A DNA stretch of 64,000 bases from CALBPI01 sp038521865 (GTDB lineage Bacteria > Pseudomonadota > Gammaproteobacteria > Steroidobacterales > Woeseiaceae): the NCBI GenBank assembly GCA_038521865.1, contig JBCBKO010000005.1:124001-188000 (forward strand). Reading direction: 5' to 3'. This document shows, piece after piece, positions 42,834 to 49,205 of the stretch (position 1 is the first letter of the stretch; each line of letters begins with the position of its first letter). The notes under the pieces were generated by a model, which was given only the letters and a program-made list of their open reading frames with translations, was not told the DNA's origin and made no database searches. Made by a program: the position numbers and the translations under genes.

Positions 42834-43940
42834 TCACGGTGCCATTAGATCTTGCGCACGCGGAAGTAAGTTCGTTAAACGCGTTGTTCCGCGAACACCA
42901 GCGCCGGAGTTTTCTTCGAATATGTCGATGTTTGGCAGTTCATGTGCTTTTTCAACTAGAACACGATTTCTATGTTCCTCACTCAATGCTGCATATGCGT
43001 CGAGGTTCTTGGAAACACCTGTCGCGATGACTTCGTAGAGCGACATCAAAAACTTTCCTGTGAACTTCTCGCCGTCCCAACGTTGGAATGAGCTTGCGCC
43101 CAATGCAGTTCTAAGGAAGCTAAAAGTTCTATTAAAGGTTGCCCCCTCCGATGCCATATCGTAATCCGTGTCCGTTGCAAGATTAAAAAGGGCATCGTCA
43201 AGATACTCGTGCACATCCATACCTGATTGGTATGGGACACTACGGAACGCTAGGAATCTAAGCACAAGCTCTGTTCCTGCTTCGCGTTCTAATGCGGCGG
43301 GCGTTTGCCTGGTTGTTTCCATAAAATCCTGATTTTTCGCTAGGTCGCTAAACCAATCATAAAATGCCTTATTTAGGGACACCGCAATACTGTTTCGAAC
43401 CTCTTGCTCTGATAGGCTAGCTCCGCCTGTGTTAAGTCGTTGGAAAAGTTCGTACTTGGCTGATTCCGCGCTCTCAGCTTTCAGGATTTCGACACGGAGT
43501 CTGGCGCGCTTTATTTCAATCTGTAGCTTACTCCCCAAGCCGTTTTCGTTGTCTTGTGTGGCATCCGACCAACGTTTACCGTCAAGGCTCGGTAGGAAGC
43601 GAGTGCCGTTTAGAATTAGCGGACCTAGCTCGTCTGCTCTCTCTCCTCTTAGATCGCCCGTAAGTTGAAGGATGGTCGATACCCGTTGAAGTCCATCGAT
43701 TAGCTCCCAGACGCCATCACCATCTTGGAATACAAAGATTGGAGGTACCGGAATCCCGAGTAGGAGTGATTCAATAAACCTCGTCTTTCTTTGGTCGTCC
43801 CAGCGGAATAGTCTCTGGAATATTGGATCAATTCGTAACTCGCTGTCCTTGTAAAGATTGATGACTTCACCCAACGACATTTCATAACCATCAGTTACAA
43901 CTTCTTGCCTAGCAGCCTGCACTTCGTCAATGAGTGCCAT
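42834..43940 (-). CDS. DUF262 (GmrS/ParB-like) domain protein
   Basis: The product (368 aa) starts at ATG 43940 with GGAG ten bases upstream; another ATG at 43955 is possible. The N-terminal DUF262 domain shows DPIFQRLFRWDDQRKTRFI, LLLGIPVPPIFVF and the signature IDGLQRVSTI at about 81-90. The C-terminal half is helical and unassigned. DUF262 proteins are ParB-like nucleotide-dependent nucleases or regulators found in defence modules (e.g. GmrSD). It is directly upstream of the HEPN gene, a known partnership. The 207-bp leader (43941-44147) holds no other gene. Confidence 0.85.
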   Translation of the reverse strand: MALIDEVQAARQEVVTDGYEMSLGEVINLYKDSELRIDPIFQRLFRWDDQRKTRFIESLLLGIPVPPIFVFQDGDGVWELIDGLQRVSTILQLTGDLRGERADELGPLILNGTRFLPSLDGKRWSDATQDNENGLGSKLQIEIKRARLRVEILKAESAESAKYELFQRLNTGGASLSEQEVRNSIAVSLNKAFYDWFSDLAKNQDFMETTRQTPAALEREAGTELVLRFLAFRSVPYQSGMDVHEYLDDALFNLATDTDYDMASEGATFNRTFSFLRTALGASSFQRWDGEKFTGKFLMSLYEVIATGVSKNLDAYAALSEEHRNRVLVEKAHELPNIDIFEENSGAGVRGTTRLTNLLPRAQDLMAP

Positions 43941-44147
43941 GAGCTCTATCTCCATTGTTGCGGGGTCAACCGATTATGGTATCTACACCCACAGAAATCT
44001 GCCATTCCAGACTGAGTGCCGTAGCACGGACGGTGAATTCAAAGTTGCGGCAGTAGAACTTGCGTGTCTCGGTAAGCTAGCTCTGAATTTGACTCCCGTC
44101 TCCGAATTCCTATCAGCACGGATGTGCAATCGACGAAAGCAGATTTG

Positions 44148-44220
44148 TGATTCGGGCGAGAATCGAACTCGCAATCCCCAGGTTGAAAGCCTGGTGGCCT
44201 AACCATTAGCCCACCGAATC
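44148..44220 (-). tRNA. tRNA-Glu(TTC)
   Basis: Minus strand: perfect acceptor GATTCGG/CCGAATC, D-arm GGCT...GGCC, anticodon arm CCAGG-CTTTCAA-CCTGG (TTC), T-arm GCGAG-TTCGATT-CTCGC and A73. CCA is not encoded. It is a well-formed canonical tRNA. Confidence 0.9.
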
Positions 44221-44225
44221 AAATT

Positions 44226-44303
44226 TGGTGCGCAACCCCAGATTCGAACTGGGAGGCGAATAGGTTTGAGCTATTCAGGTATACCAATTCCCTTCAGTTG
44301 CGC
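44226..44303 (-). tRNA. tRNA-Leu(CAA), short variable arm
   Basis: Minus strand: perfect acceptor GCGCAAC/GTTGCGC, leucine-type D-arm (TG-AAGG-GAATTGGTAT-ACCT with G13/A22), anticodon arm AATAG-CTCAAAC-CTATT (CAA), T-arm CCCAG-TTCGAAT-CTGGG, A73 and encoded CCA. The variable region is only five bases. A11/C24 is mismatched, as in its neighbours. Confidence 0.85.
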
Positions 44304-44305
44304 GT

Positions 44306-44382
44306 TGGTGCGGATCATCGGATTCGAACCGATATGCCAGCGATTTTAAGTCGCCGAGGTATGCCTTTCCCTTCAGGTCCGC
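44306..44382 (-). tRNA. tRNA-Leu(TAA), short variable arm
   Basis: Minus strand: acceptor GCGGACC/GATCCGC (one mismatch), D-arm of the same leucine type as the neighbours, anticodon arm GGCGA-CTTAAAA-TCGCT (TAA), five-base variable region GGCAT, T-arm ATCGG-TTCGAAT-CCGAT, A73 and encoded CCA. It lies two bases from the preceding tRNA. Confidence 0.85.
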
Positions 44383-44388
44383 GCAGAT

Positions 44389-44465
44389 TGGTTGCCGCCC
44401 TCGGACTCGAACCGAGATGCACCCGTTACTCAAACAGGTAGGTATGCCATTCCCGTCAGGCGGCA
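44389..44465 (-). tRNA. tRNA-Leu(GAG), short variable arm
   Basis: Minus strand: perfect acceptor TGCCGCC/GGCGGCA, D-arm TG-ACGG-GAATGGCAT-ACCT, anticodon arm CCTGT-TTGAGTA-ACGGG (GAG), five-base variable region TGCAT, T-arm CTCGG-TTCGAGT-CCGAG, A73 and encoded CCA. The acceptor is nearly the same as that of tRNA-Leu(CAG) at 39840. Confidence 0.85.
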
Positions 44466-44471
44466 GTTGTA

Positions 44472-44547
44472 TGGCGCTGCGGATCGGACTTGAACCGACA
44501 TCTTCCGGATCGACAATCCGACGCTCTACCGATTGAGCTACCGCGGC
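44472..44547 (-). tRNA. tRNA-Asp(GTC)
   Basis: Minus strand: acceptor GCCGCGG/CCGCAGC (one mismatch), D-arm GCTC-AATCGGTA-GAGC, anticodon arm TCGGA-TTGTCGA-TCCGG (GTC), T-arm GTCGG-TTCAAGT-CCGAT, G73 (the Asp identity base) and encoded CCA. An intrinsic terminator lies about ten bases upstream of its 5' end. Confidence 0.9.
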
Positions 44548-44556
44548 GAAAAGAAA

Positions 44557-44900
44557 AAGCGCTGAGACTAGGCGCTTCGCAGTCCTCCCTTTGCGCGAGT
44601 ACCGAAACCCCTTGCGTAAGGGTCGTTGCGCGCTTGTCCACTGGCGAATGGCCGAAGCCAACTCGACAGTCGAGGACCATGACTGCCTTTTTGAGAGTGT
44701 GGCGGTTCACTCGTAGTACGGGTCTAGTCAGCAGTCTGCGTACCGTGAGCCTTGCGGGCTCTAAATGGGGGCCACCCAACCGTGCGGCTCGCTGCCAAGG
44801 TCGAGTCAGCTTGCGACTGATTCAACCGCCGGATTGTCCGAGGACTCCGGCCTTAAGCCATTTTCGACCACGTACCGAGGTGCGTCTTTGCGTTCACCTA
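44557..44900 (-). ncRNA. Candidate structured RNA spacer ending in an intrinsic terminator
   Basis: No coding frame is supported between tRNA-Trp and tRNA-Asp. The minus strand holds many stable local hairpins: GAGCC-CGCAA-GGCTC, GGC-TTCG-GCC, CTCGAC-T-GTCGAG, and CCCTT-ACGC-AAGGG. It ends in AAGCGC...GCGCTT (44557-44577) followed by a U-rich tract, a plausible Rho-independent terminator. The UUCG loop and other tight loops favour function as RNA. The family is unknown and the boundaries are approximate. Confidence 0.5.
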
Positions 44901-44901
44901 T

Positions 44902-44976
44902 TGGTGAGTAAAGCTGGACTCGAACCAGCAACCTATTGCTTTGGAAGCAATCGCTCTGCCATTGAGCTATAGACTC
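44902..44976 (-). tRNA. tRNA-Trp(CCA)
   Basis: Minus strand: acceptor GAGTCTA/TTTACTC (five of seven pairs), D-arm GCTC-AATGGCA-GAGC, anticodon arm ATTGC-TTCCAAA-GCAAT (CCA), T-arm GCTGG-TTCGAGT-CCAGC and encoded CCA. The discriminator is A, whereas bacterial tRNA-Trp normally has G73, so charging by TrpRS could be altered. Confidence 0.85.
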
Positions 44977-44984
44977 AGGCCCAT

Positions 44985-45440
44985 TTCGACGTGCGCACCT
45001 CTGTCGCTTCGTTATCTTTTGGATAACGAAATACAACACGCCGACTGTCGTTCACCTGCCGGTTACTTGACCGATGACGAGGACGCTGGCTTTCGCCAGA
45101 ACCCTTGCCCTCTGCACAATCGCACTCGCCTGCAAAGCTCGCACTGATCTGCACTATTCGTTACCTCTCACGATTGACGATGTTGGTGTCGCGGGTTGCA
45201 CCACCACGTGTTCTTTCGGGGACCCGCATTCCCGGCATCGCCGGTGCGTTAGTCACACTACTTCCGCGCATCGTTTCACCGCTATCCCCGGCGATGCCGA
45301 GGACGACTGGAGGCCGAACTTGCCTGGAGTGACCGGGACCTAAGTCTCGGCGGAATACCATGGGTCGTATTCCTTTCCCGCCGTTGCCGACGGTTAGCAG
45401 CGCCAGGCCGCTATCAAGAGTCTCGACCGAGGTCGATGAC
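44985..45440 (-). ncRNA. Candidate structured RNA between tRNA-Trp and tRNA-Ala
   Basis: This 456-bp stretch has no supported gene. On the minus strand it contains TTCGTTATC-caaaa-GATAACGAA (9 bp, 45008-45030), a GNRA hairpin CTGGC-GAAA-GCCAG (45086-45099), a 12-bp long-range stem (45233-45244 with 45288-45299), GGAATAC...GTATTCC (about 45354-45375) and CCGT-CGGCA-ACGG. A GGTGGTGCAACCCGC segment near 45190 resembles the T-arm of the Val tRNA of the island. The density of RNA-type stems suggests one or more structured RNAs; the boundaries are estimates. Confidence 0.45.
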
Positions 45441-45448
45441 TCGCAATT

Positions 45449-45525
45449 TGGTGGAGGATCTCGGATTCGAACCGAGCGCCTTCTGCTTGCAACACAGATG
45501 CTCTTCCAGGCTGAGCTAATCCCCC
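45449..45525 (-). tRNA. tRNA-Ala(TGC)
   Basis: Minus strand: acceptor GGGGGAT/ATCCTCC (one G-U), D-arm GCTC-AGCCTGGAA-GAGC, anticodon arm TCTGT-GTTGCAA-GCAGA (TGC), T-arm CTCGG-TTCGAAT-CCGAG, A73 and encoded CCA. The canonical G3-U70 alanine identity pair can be formed. Confidence 0.9.
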
Positions 45526-45528
45526 GAA

Positions 45529-45614
45529 TGGTGGAGAGGGTAGGAGTCGAACTTAAAGGGCCGCTCGGGACCACCAGGTTACAGCCGGTCTATCTCGCCG
45601 ATGAAAGCCTCTCC
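45529..45614 (-). tRNA. tRNA-Tyr(GTA)
   Basis: Minus strand: perfect acceptor GGAGAGG/CCTCTCC, anticodon arm ACCGG-CTGTAAC-CTGGT (GTA), a long variable arm (GGTC-CCGAGC-GGCC), A73 and encoded CCA. The T-stem is weak (two mismatches), and the D-arm is unusual. The motif CCCGAGCGGCC, usually found in the tRNA-Tyr D-arm, occurs here in the variable arm, hinting at rearrangement. Confidence 0.75.
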
Positions 45615-45623
45615 TTCGAAATA

Positions 45624-45696
45624 TTGGGGCGGGCGCGTTGCCACGCACGACGGGTCTGTAGATCGCAGCCTCTCCCGATGAGCGGCTCCGCCCCAA
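45624..45696 (-). ncRNA. tRNA-like structured RNA
   Basis: A 9-bp closing stem (TTGGGGCGG/CCGCCCCAA) encloses 55 bases. Inside, GTGCGT-GGCA-ACGCGC occupies the T-arm position, but the TTCG loop is absent. No normal anticodon arm is found. It lies ten bases from tRNA-Tyr. It may be a tRNA mimic, similar in concept to the tRNA-like modules of bacterial Y RNAs; this is inference. Confidence 0.5.
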
Positions 45697-45739
45697 CGTC
45701 TGAACAATCCACATTGTTAGAGAGCAAACACCGGGGAAT

Positions 45740-45776
45740 AAAAAAACCCCAGTGGTTTCGCGAACCGACCGGGGTC
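45740..45776 (-). terminator. Rho-independent terminator/attenuator ahead of the tRNA array
   Basis: On the minus strand ACCCC...GGGGT (45771-45775 with 45746-45750), with internal GGTT...AACC pairing, is followed by a run of seven T residues. It sits about 225 bases after the promoter at 45999-46026 and before the first tRNA-like element. Read-through or regulated antitermination would be needed for expression of the array from that promoter. Confidence 0.85.
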
Positions 45777-45992
45777 TCTACTGGGAGCCTCTCTGGAAGG
45801 TTCGAATGATCGAGCCTCCCGAGAACTGTTCAGGGAAGGCTAATGTATCGGTTCTCCGCCTAGGGCGAAGAACATATCCGCTCGCGCTACGCGCACGCAC
45901 AGGGCGACGTCGCCGGCGGGATTGGTATGCGAATACCAATGACCGCTGGTGGTGCTTTGCAAACGGAGTTTTGCGTTCGTTGTAATCATGGG
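45777..45992 (-). ncRNA. Hairpin-rich leader RNA of the tRNA island
   Basis: Between the promoter and the terminator the minus strand carries strong hairpins: ATTGGTAT-TCGC-ATACCAAT (45921-45940), a 10-bp stem GTTCTTCGCC-CTA-GGCGGAGAAC (45851-45873), GGCGACGTCGCC (45903-45914), and GGGAG...CTCCC closing TCGA-TCAT-TCGA (about 45783-45820). No reading frame with a ribosome site is seen. It may be a stand-alone small RNA or a regulatory leader. No T-box consensus was found. Confidence 0.6.
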
Positions 45993-45998
45993 TCCGGG

Positions 45999-46026
45999 AG
46001 TATACGCAGACGATTCAGTCTGTCAA
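45999..46026 (-). promoter_or_regulatory. Near-consensus sigma-70 promoter with internal operator
   Basis: The minus strand reads TTGACA (46026-46021), a 16-base spacer and TATACT (46004-45999), one base from the -10 consensus. The spacer contains the inverted repeat CAGAC-N6-GTCTG (46007-46022), well placed for a repressor. The XRE-type regulator gene ends about 45 bp upstream and is a natural candidate. Transcription would run into the leader RNA and the tRNA array. Confidence 0.85.
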
Positions 46027-46070
46027 CGTTTTTCTGAACAAAAATCCCGGAAAACGGAACCCGTTCCGAA

Positions 46071-46487
46071 TTAGGGCTTTCGTGTGCGGCTCGGCTTGGA
46101 CTCGCGAACTGATTTCAGCCAGTTATTTATTGTTGAATCCTGACGTGCCGTTAGATCCAGAGCACCGACCAAAAGTTCGATGGTGTCGACAACACGTCCG
46201 CGGATCGCCTGACCGAATTCATCAGGTTTGGTGATCGATCCTTCACCAAACAGGATCCAGCTTGGTGAAACATTGGTGATCGCGGCGATGGCCTGGATCA
46301 GGCTGAGGTTCGGGTTCTTAGGATTCTGGGTTTCCAGTCTGTGGAGTCCGGTCTTCGAAACCTCTTCGCCCAGTTCAGCCAAGGCCTGGCGCATACTGCT
46401 GGGGTCAAGTTGTGCACGCTCGCGCGCCAGACGAATGCGTGCGGCGATGCCGTGGGGATCTCTTCTTTTGTTCTTCGAGGCTGGCAT
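46071..46487 (-). CDS. XRE-family helix-turn-helix regulator
   Basis: The product (138 aa) has an N-terminal HTH (about residues 15-72: IAARIRLARERAQLDPSSM, then GEEVSKTGLHRLE) followed by SLIQAIAAITNVSPSWILFGEG, typical of lambda-repressor-like regulators. The C-terminal 50 residues are unassigned and may dimerise. It is the gene nearest to the tRNA-island promoter and is divergent from a Cys-rich secreted protein gene. A perfect palindrome in the shared upstream region suggests autoregulation. Confidence 0.85.
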   Translation of the reverse strand: MPASKNKRRDPHGIAARIRLARERAQLDPSSMRQALAELGEEVSKTGLHRLETQNPKNPNLSLIQAIAAITNVSPSWILFGEGSITKPDEFGQAIRGRVVDTIELLVGALDLTARQDSTINNWLKSVRESKPSRTRKP

Positions 46488-46521
46488 GTTGAGAGTTTAC
46501 TCGCACTCTGATTCGCGTACA

Positions 46522-46531
46522 GTATCGATAC
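46522..46531. promoter_or_regulatory. Palindrome in divergent promoter region
   Basis: GTATCGATAC is a perfect 10-bp palindrome lying between the XRE regulator (start 46487, minus) and the Cys-rich protein (start 46564, plus). It is a candidate binding site for the XRE regulator, inferred from symmetry and position only. Confidence 0.5.
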
Positions 46532-46563
46532 GTATTTGTAGGCATCATGGCTGGAGAGACGAA

Positions 46564-46941
46564 ATGTATCGAGGACTTGTGCCCCTGTTGTGTATGTCCG
46601 TTATCTGTTTCACGCATGCTGTGGCACAAGATACCGAGGAGCCGGCACAAACAGGCAACTCGTTGCTCTGCGAATGCCTCGCCATGGTCGATATGACCGA
46701 CGAGAAACGCGAGGCATGCAATGACTATGTTGATGGCGCTGACCCAGACGCTCTGCGCGAGGAAGCTGCGTCGTGTTCGCGAAACCTGGTCTCCGCCGAT
46801 GATGTCGACGTTTGCTACTGTCTCGCTGCCAATCCAACGGATGAAGACGTGATATCTGCTTGCGAAGCGTTAGTTCCGCCGACGCTGACGCGACAGGAAC
46901 GCTATGACCTCGCTCAGACATGTGATCCTGCCGATGACTAA
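46564..46941 (+). CDS. Small exported Cys-rich protein
   Basis: The product (125 aa) starts at ATG 46564 with GGAGAG upstream; a long in-frame extension is rejected. A signal peptide ends near HAVAQ. The mature part has seven Cys, in patterns LCECLAMV, EACNDY, SCSRN, VCYCLAAN, SACEAL and TCDPADD, so it probably forms disulfides. It is acidic and has no recognised family. It is divergent from the XRE regulator and its stop overlaps the convergent regulator gene by 4 bp. Confidence 0.65.
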   Translation: MYRGLVPLLCMSVICFTHAVAQDTEEPAQTGNSLLCECLAMVDMTDEKREACNDYVDGADPDALREEAASCSRNLVSADDVDVCYCLAANPTDEDVISACEALVPPTLTRQERYDLAQTCDPADD

Positions 46942-48983
46942 GGCTGGGACCTTATTGGCAATCCAGTGACGAGCCCCTTTTCTCGCCAGGCATCTGCGAC
47001 CTCCTTCATGCCCGGTTTTTCCCAAAGCTCTCGGTAGCGGGGATGCTCGAGCACCCATTGTGGGTAGGGATTGACGCCATACAAAGGTGAAAAAGAGAAA
47101 GTCGACGAGAAGAGATCGCCACGCTCGTATGCGGCATGGAGTACGTCCATAAACGTTTCCTGAGGGAGGAAGGTTGCGAACGTCGGACCCCAAATACCCG
47201 GAGTGTCGGTGATCACCTGCTCTTTGAACATCGCGGTTACGCGAGAGATTTGTGCATCCGCATCGTCTCTTTGATAACGGATAGAGGTGAAGGCGGGCAT
47301 GATGCTAGCCACGATCGGCTTGGCGTTGTCAGGGATAGACTCGAGTACCTTTTCGAAGGCATCGACACGCGGGCGCCAGCGATCCAGATATCGTTGCTCG
47401 CCGGAGAACACGGCGGCGGCGCTGGCGAACGCGACGAACCCTTCACCCAAGCACTGTGCTTCAAAGCAGGCTTCGAGCGCTGCCATGCTCTCATCTGTAC
47501 GACCCATCTCCATCAACAAGGTCGCGCGTACTAGCGTTAGGATGGAATTCAAGGGGTCCAAAACGATGGTGCGGTCTATCGCGGCGAGTGCGGCGTCGGC
47601 GTCACCCAGAACTCGGTGGAGCCAGACGGCGGCGTAGTGTGTTGTGGCTGCGTTTGGCGCAGCGGCCTCTGCCTGTTCGAGGTGATAGCGTGCCTTGGTG
47701 ATGTCGAGATTTTGGGTAACGTGAAACACGACCAGCGCTGCGTGCGCTTTTGCATTCGTTGGGTCCAGTTCGATTGCTCGCGATAGCGCATCCTCGGTCA
47801 TGCGGGTGAACGCCGCACGATCTTTTGCCAAAGGGCTGCCAACGCTGTAGACAGCAAGTGTGCCTAGGCTCGCCCAAGCATCGGCAAAGTTATCCTCGAA
47901 GGCGACAGCACGCTGAAAAGCGGCAAGTGCTTCCGCCCGATTGCCGTTCTCGCGCATCCGGTCGCCCCACAATGTGAGACCTTGCAGATATTGATCATAG
48001 GCGGACTGATTGATGCCTGTGTTTTCCACGCGATCCGCTGCGGCGCCGACGCCGAGCTGCACCTGAAGCGTCTGGGCAATCTCACGTACGATCGTGTCTT
48101 CGATTTCAAATAAGTCCGCTGCATCGAACTCGTAGGTGTTTGACCAAAGGCTGGTCTCATCAGCAGTTCGGATCAATTGGGAAGAGATCCGGATTCGATC
48201 CTTACCCCGTCGCACCGAACCGGTCACGACATGATCGACTGCCAGTCGATCACCCAAATCTGTTTGATTCAGGTCCGCGTTGTCCCGAGCAAAGGCGGAG
48301 GTGCGCGCCACGACATCCAGGTCGGGGAAGCGCGCGAGTGCGTTCAGCAGCTCTTCAGCAATGCCCAATCCAAAGTAGGCGTCACTATCGTCATCGCTCA
48401 AAGCCTCAAACGGCAGAACTACGACGGAAGGGGTTGTGGTCGCCGATGCCCACGATTCAGTGATTTCGTGGCTGCGTTGAAACCAAGCGATGGCAGCGAC
48501 CACCAATACGCCGAGTGCTGCCAGTGGAAATAGCCAGTGCACACGCTGGGCTTGCGGATCGAAAAGCGCTTCGTGCTGGCGCTTCGTGGCTTCGGCGGTT
48601 GGTGCTGATTCCGGGTGGGTCTCAGTCGGGGTCTCCGATGCGATGGGCGCAGATTCGCTGACGGGCAAGACCAGTCGGTAGCCGCGCTTCTTGATCGTCT
48701 CAATCGAGGGATCCGCCTCTCCGGCTTCACGCAGGGTCTTGCGTATGAGCGAAATGGCCCGGGTCAGACTTTCATCCGCCCCGAATTCGGATACCCACAA
48801 CGACTCAATAAGAGACTCTCGCGAGACCACTTCTCCCTCAGCGCCCGCGAGCATGCACAGCACGTCCATGACCCGAGGTTCCAGTCGGAATTCGGAGCCA
48901 TCGCGAGCAATCACGTTACGCGCGGGTGTGACTTCGAGCGCGCCAAGTCGAAACGGCGAGCGAAGAATGGGTTCAGATGCCAA
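46938..48983 (-). CDS. CadC-like transmembrane winged-helix regulator with TPR domain
   Basis: The product (681 aa) has an N-terminal OmpR-type winged helix (residues about 8-105: LEPRVMDVLCMLAGAEGEVV, ending RGYRLVLPV), one membrane helix (about 155-173: LFPLAALGVLVVAAIAWF), a TolB-like region (VVLPFEALSDDDSDAYFGLG) and periplasmic TPR repeats. Such proteins sense periplasmic signals and bind DNA directly without a kinase. There is no operon partner; the target is unknown. The 222-bp gap before the next gene holds no other gene. Confidence 0.87.
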   Translation of the reverse strand: MASEPILRSPFRLGALEVTPARNVIARDGSEFRLEPRVMDVLCMLAGAEGEVVSRESLIESLWVSEFGADESLTRAISLIRKTLREAGEADPSIETIKKRGYRLVLPVSESAPIASETPTETHPESAPTAEATKRQHEALFDPQAQRVHWLFPLAALGVLVVAAIAWFQRSHEITESWASATTTPSVVVLPFEALSDDDSDAYFGLGIAEELLNALARFPDLDVVARTSAFARDNADLNQTDLGDRLAVDHVVTGSVRRGKDRIRISSQLIRTADETSLWSNTYEFDAADLFEIEDTIVREIAQTLQVQLGVGAAADRVENTGINQSAYDQYLQGLTLWGDRMRENGNRAEALAAFQRAVAFEDNFADAWASLGTLAVYSVGSPLAKDRAAFTRMTEDALSRAIELDPTNAKAHAALVVFHVTQNLDITKARYHLEQAEAAAPNAATTHYAAVWLHRVLGDADAALAAIDRTIVLDPLNSILTLVRATLLMEMGRTDESMAALEACFEAQCLGEGFVAFASAAAVFSGEQRYLDRWRPRVDAFEKVLESIPDNAKPIVASIMPAFTSIRYQRDDADAQISRVTAMFKEQVITDTPGIWGPTFATFLPQETFMDVLHAAYERGDLFSSTFSFSPLYGVNPYPQWVLEHPRYRELWEKPGMKEVADAWREKGLVTGLPIRSQP

Positions 48984-49205
48984 GAATGTGCCCTTCTTTT
49001 TCCCGAATCCTACCCTATCGGCACAAAAAAAAGCACTCGGAAATAACCACTATTTCCAATGAAATCAATTACATCAGGTTTCCATCAGGTAAGGATCAGG
49101 CAAGCGTGAGGGTGCCATCAGGATTCGGATGCGCGCTCTGGGGAGTATGCACCCAGCGGCAACGGCCGCACCTGTGTAAACGATCAGAAATTGGAGATCA
49201 CAATC

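Noticed and set aside
45074..45343. Plus-strand frame of 89 codons with a signal-peptide-like start
   Set aside because: It has no ribosome site, runs against the strand of the whole tRNA island, and covers RNA-type hairpins; most likely chance.
39840..45614. Prophage or integrative element
   Set aside because: No integrase, terminase, capsid or tail genes and no clear att repeats are seen near the tRNA array, although past transfer cannot be ruled out.
45777..45992. T-box riboswitch in the leader of the tRNA array
   Set aside because: The conserved T-box sequence and a specifier-loop layout are not visible, and the downstream genes are tRNAs rather than amino-acid genes.
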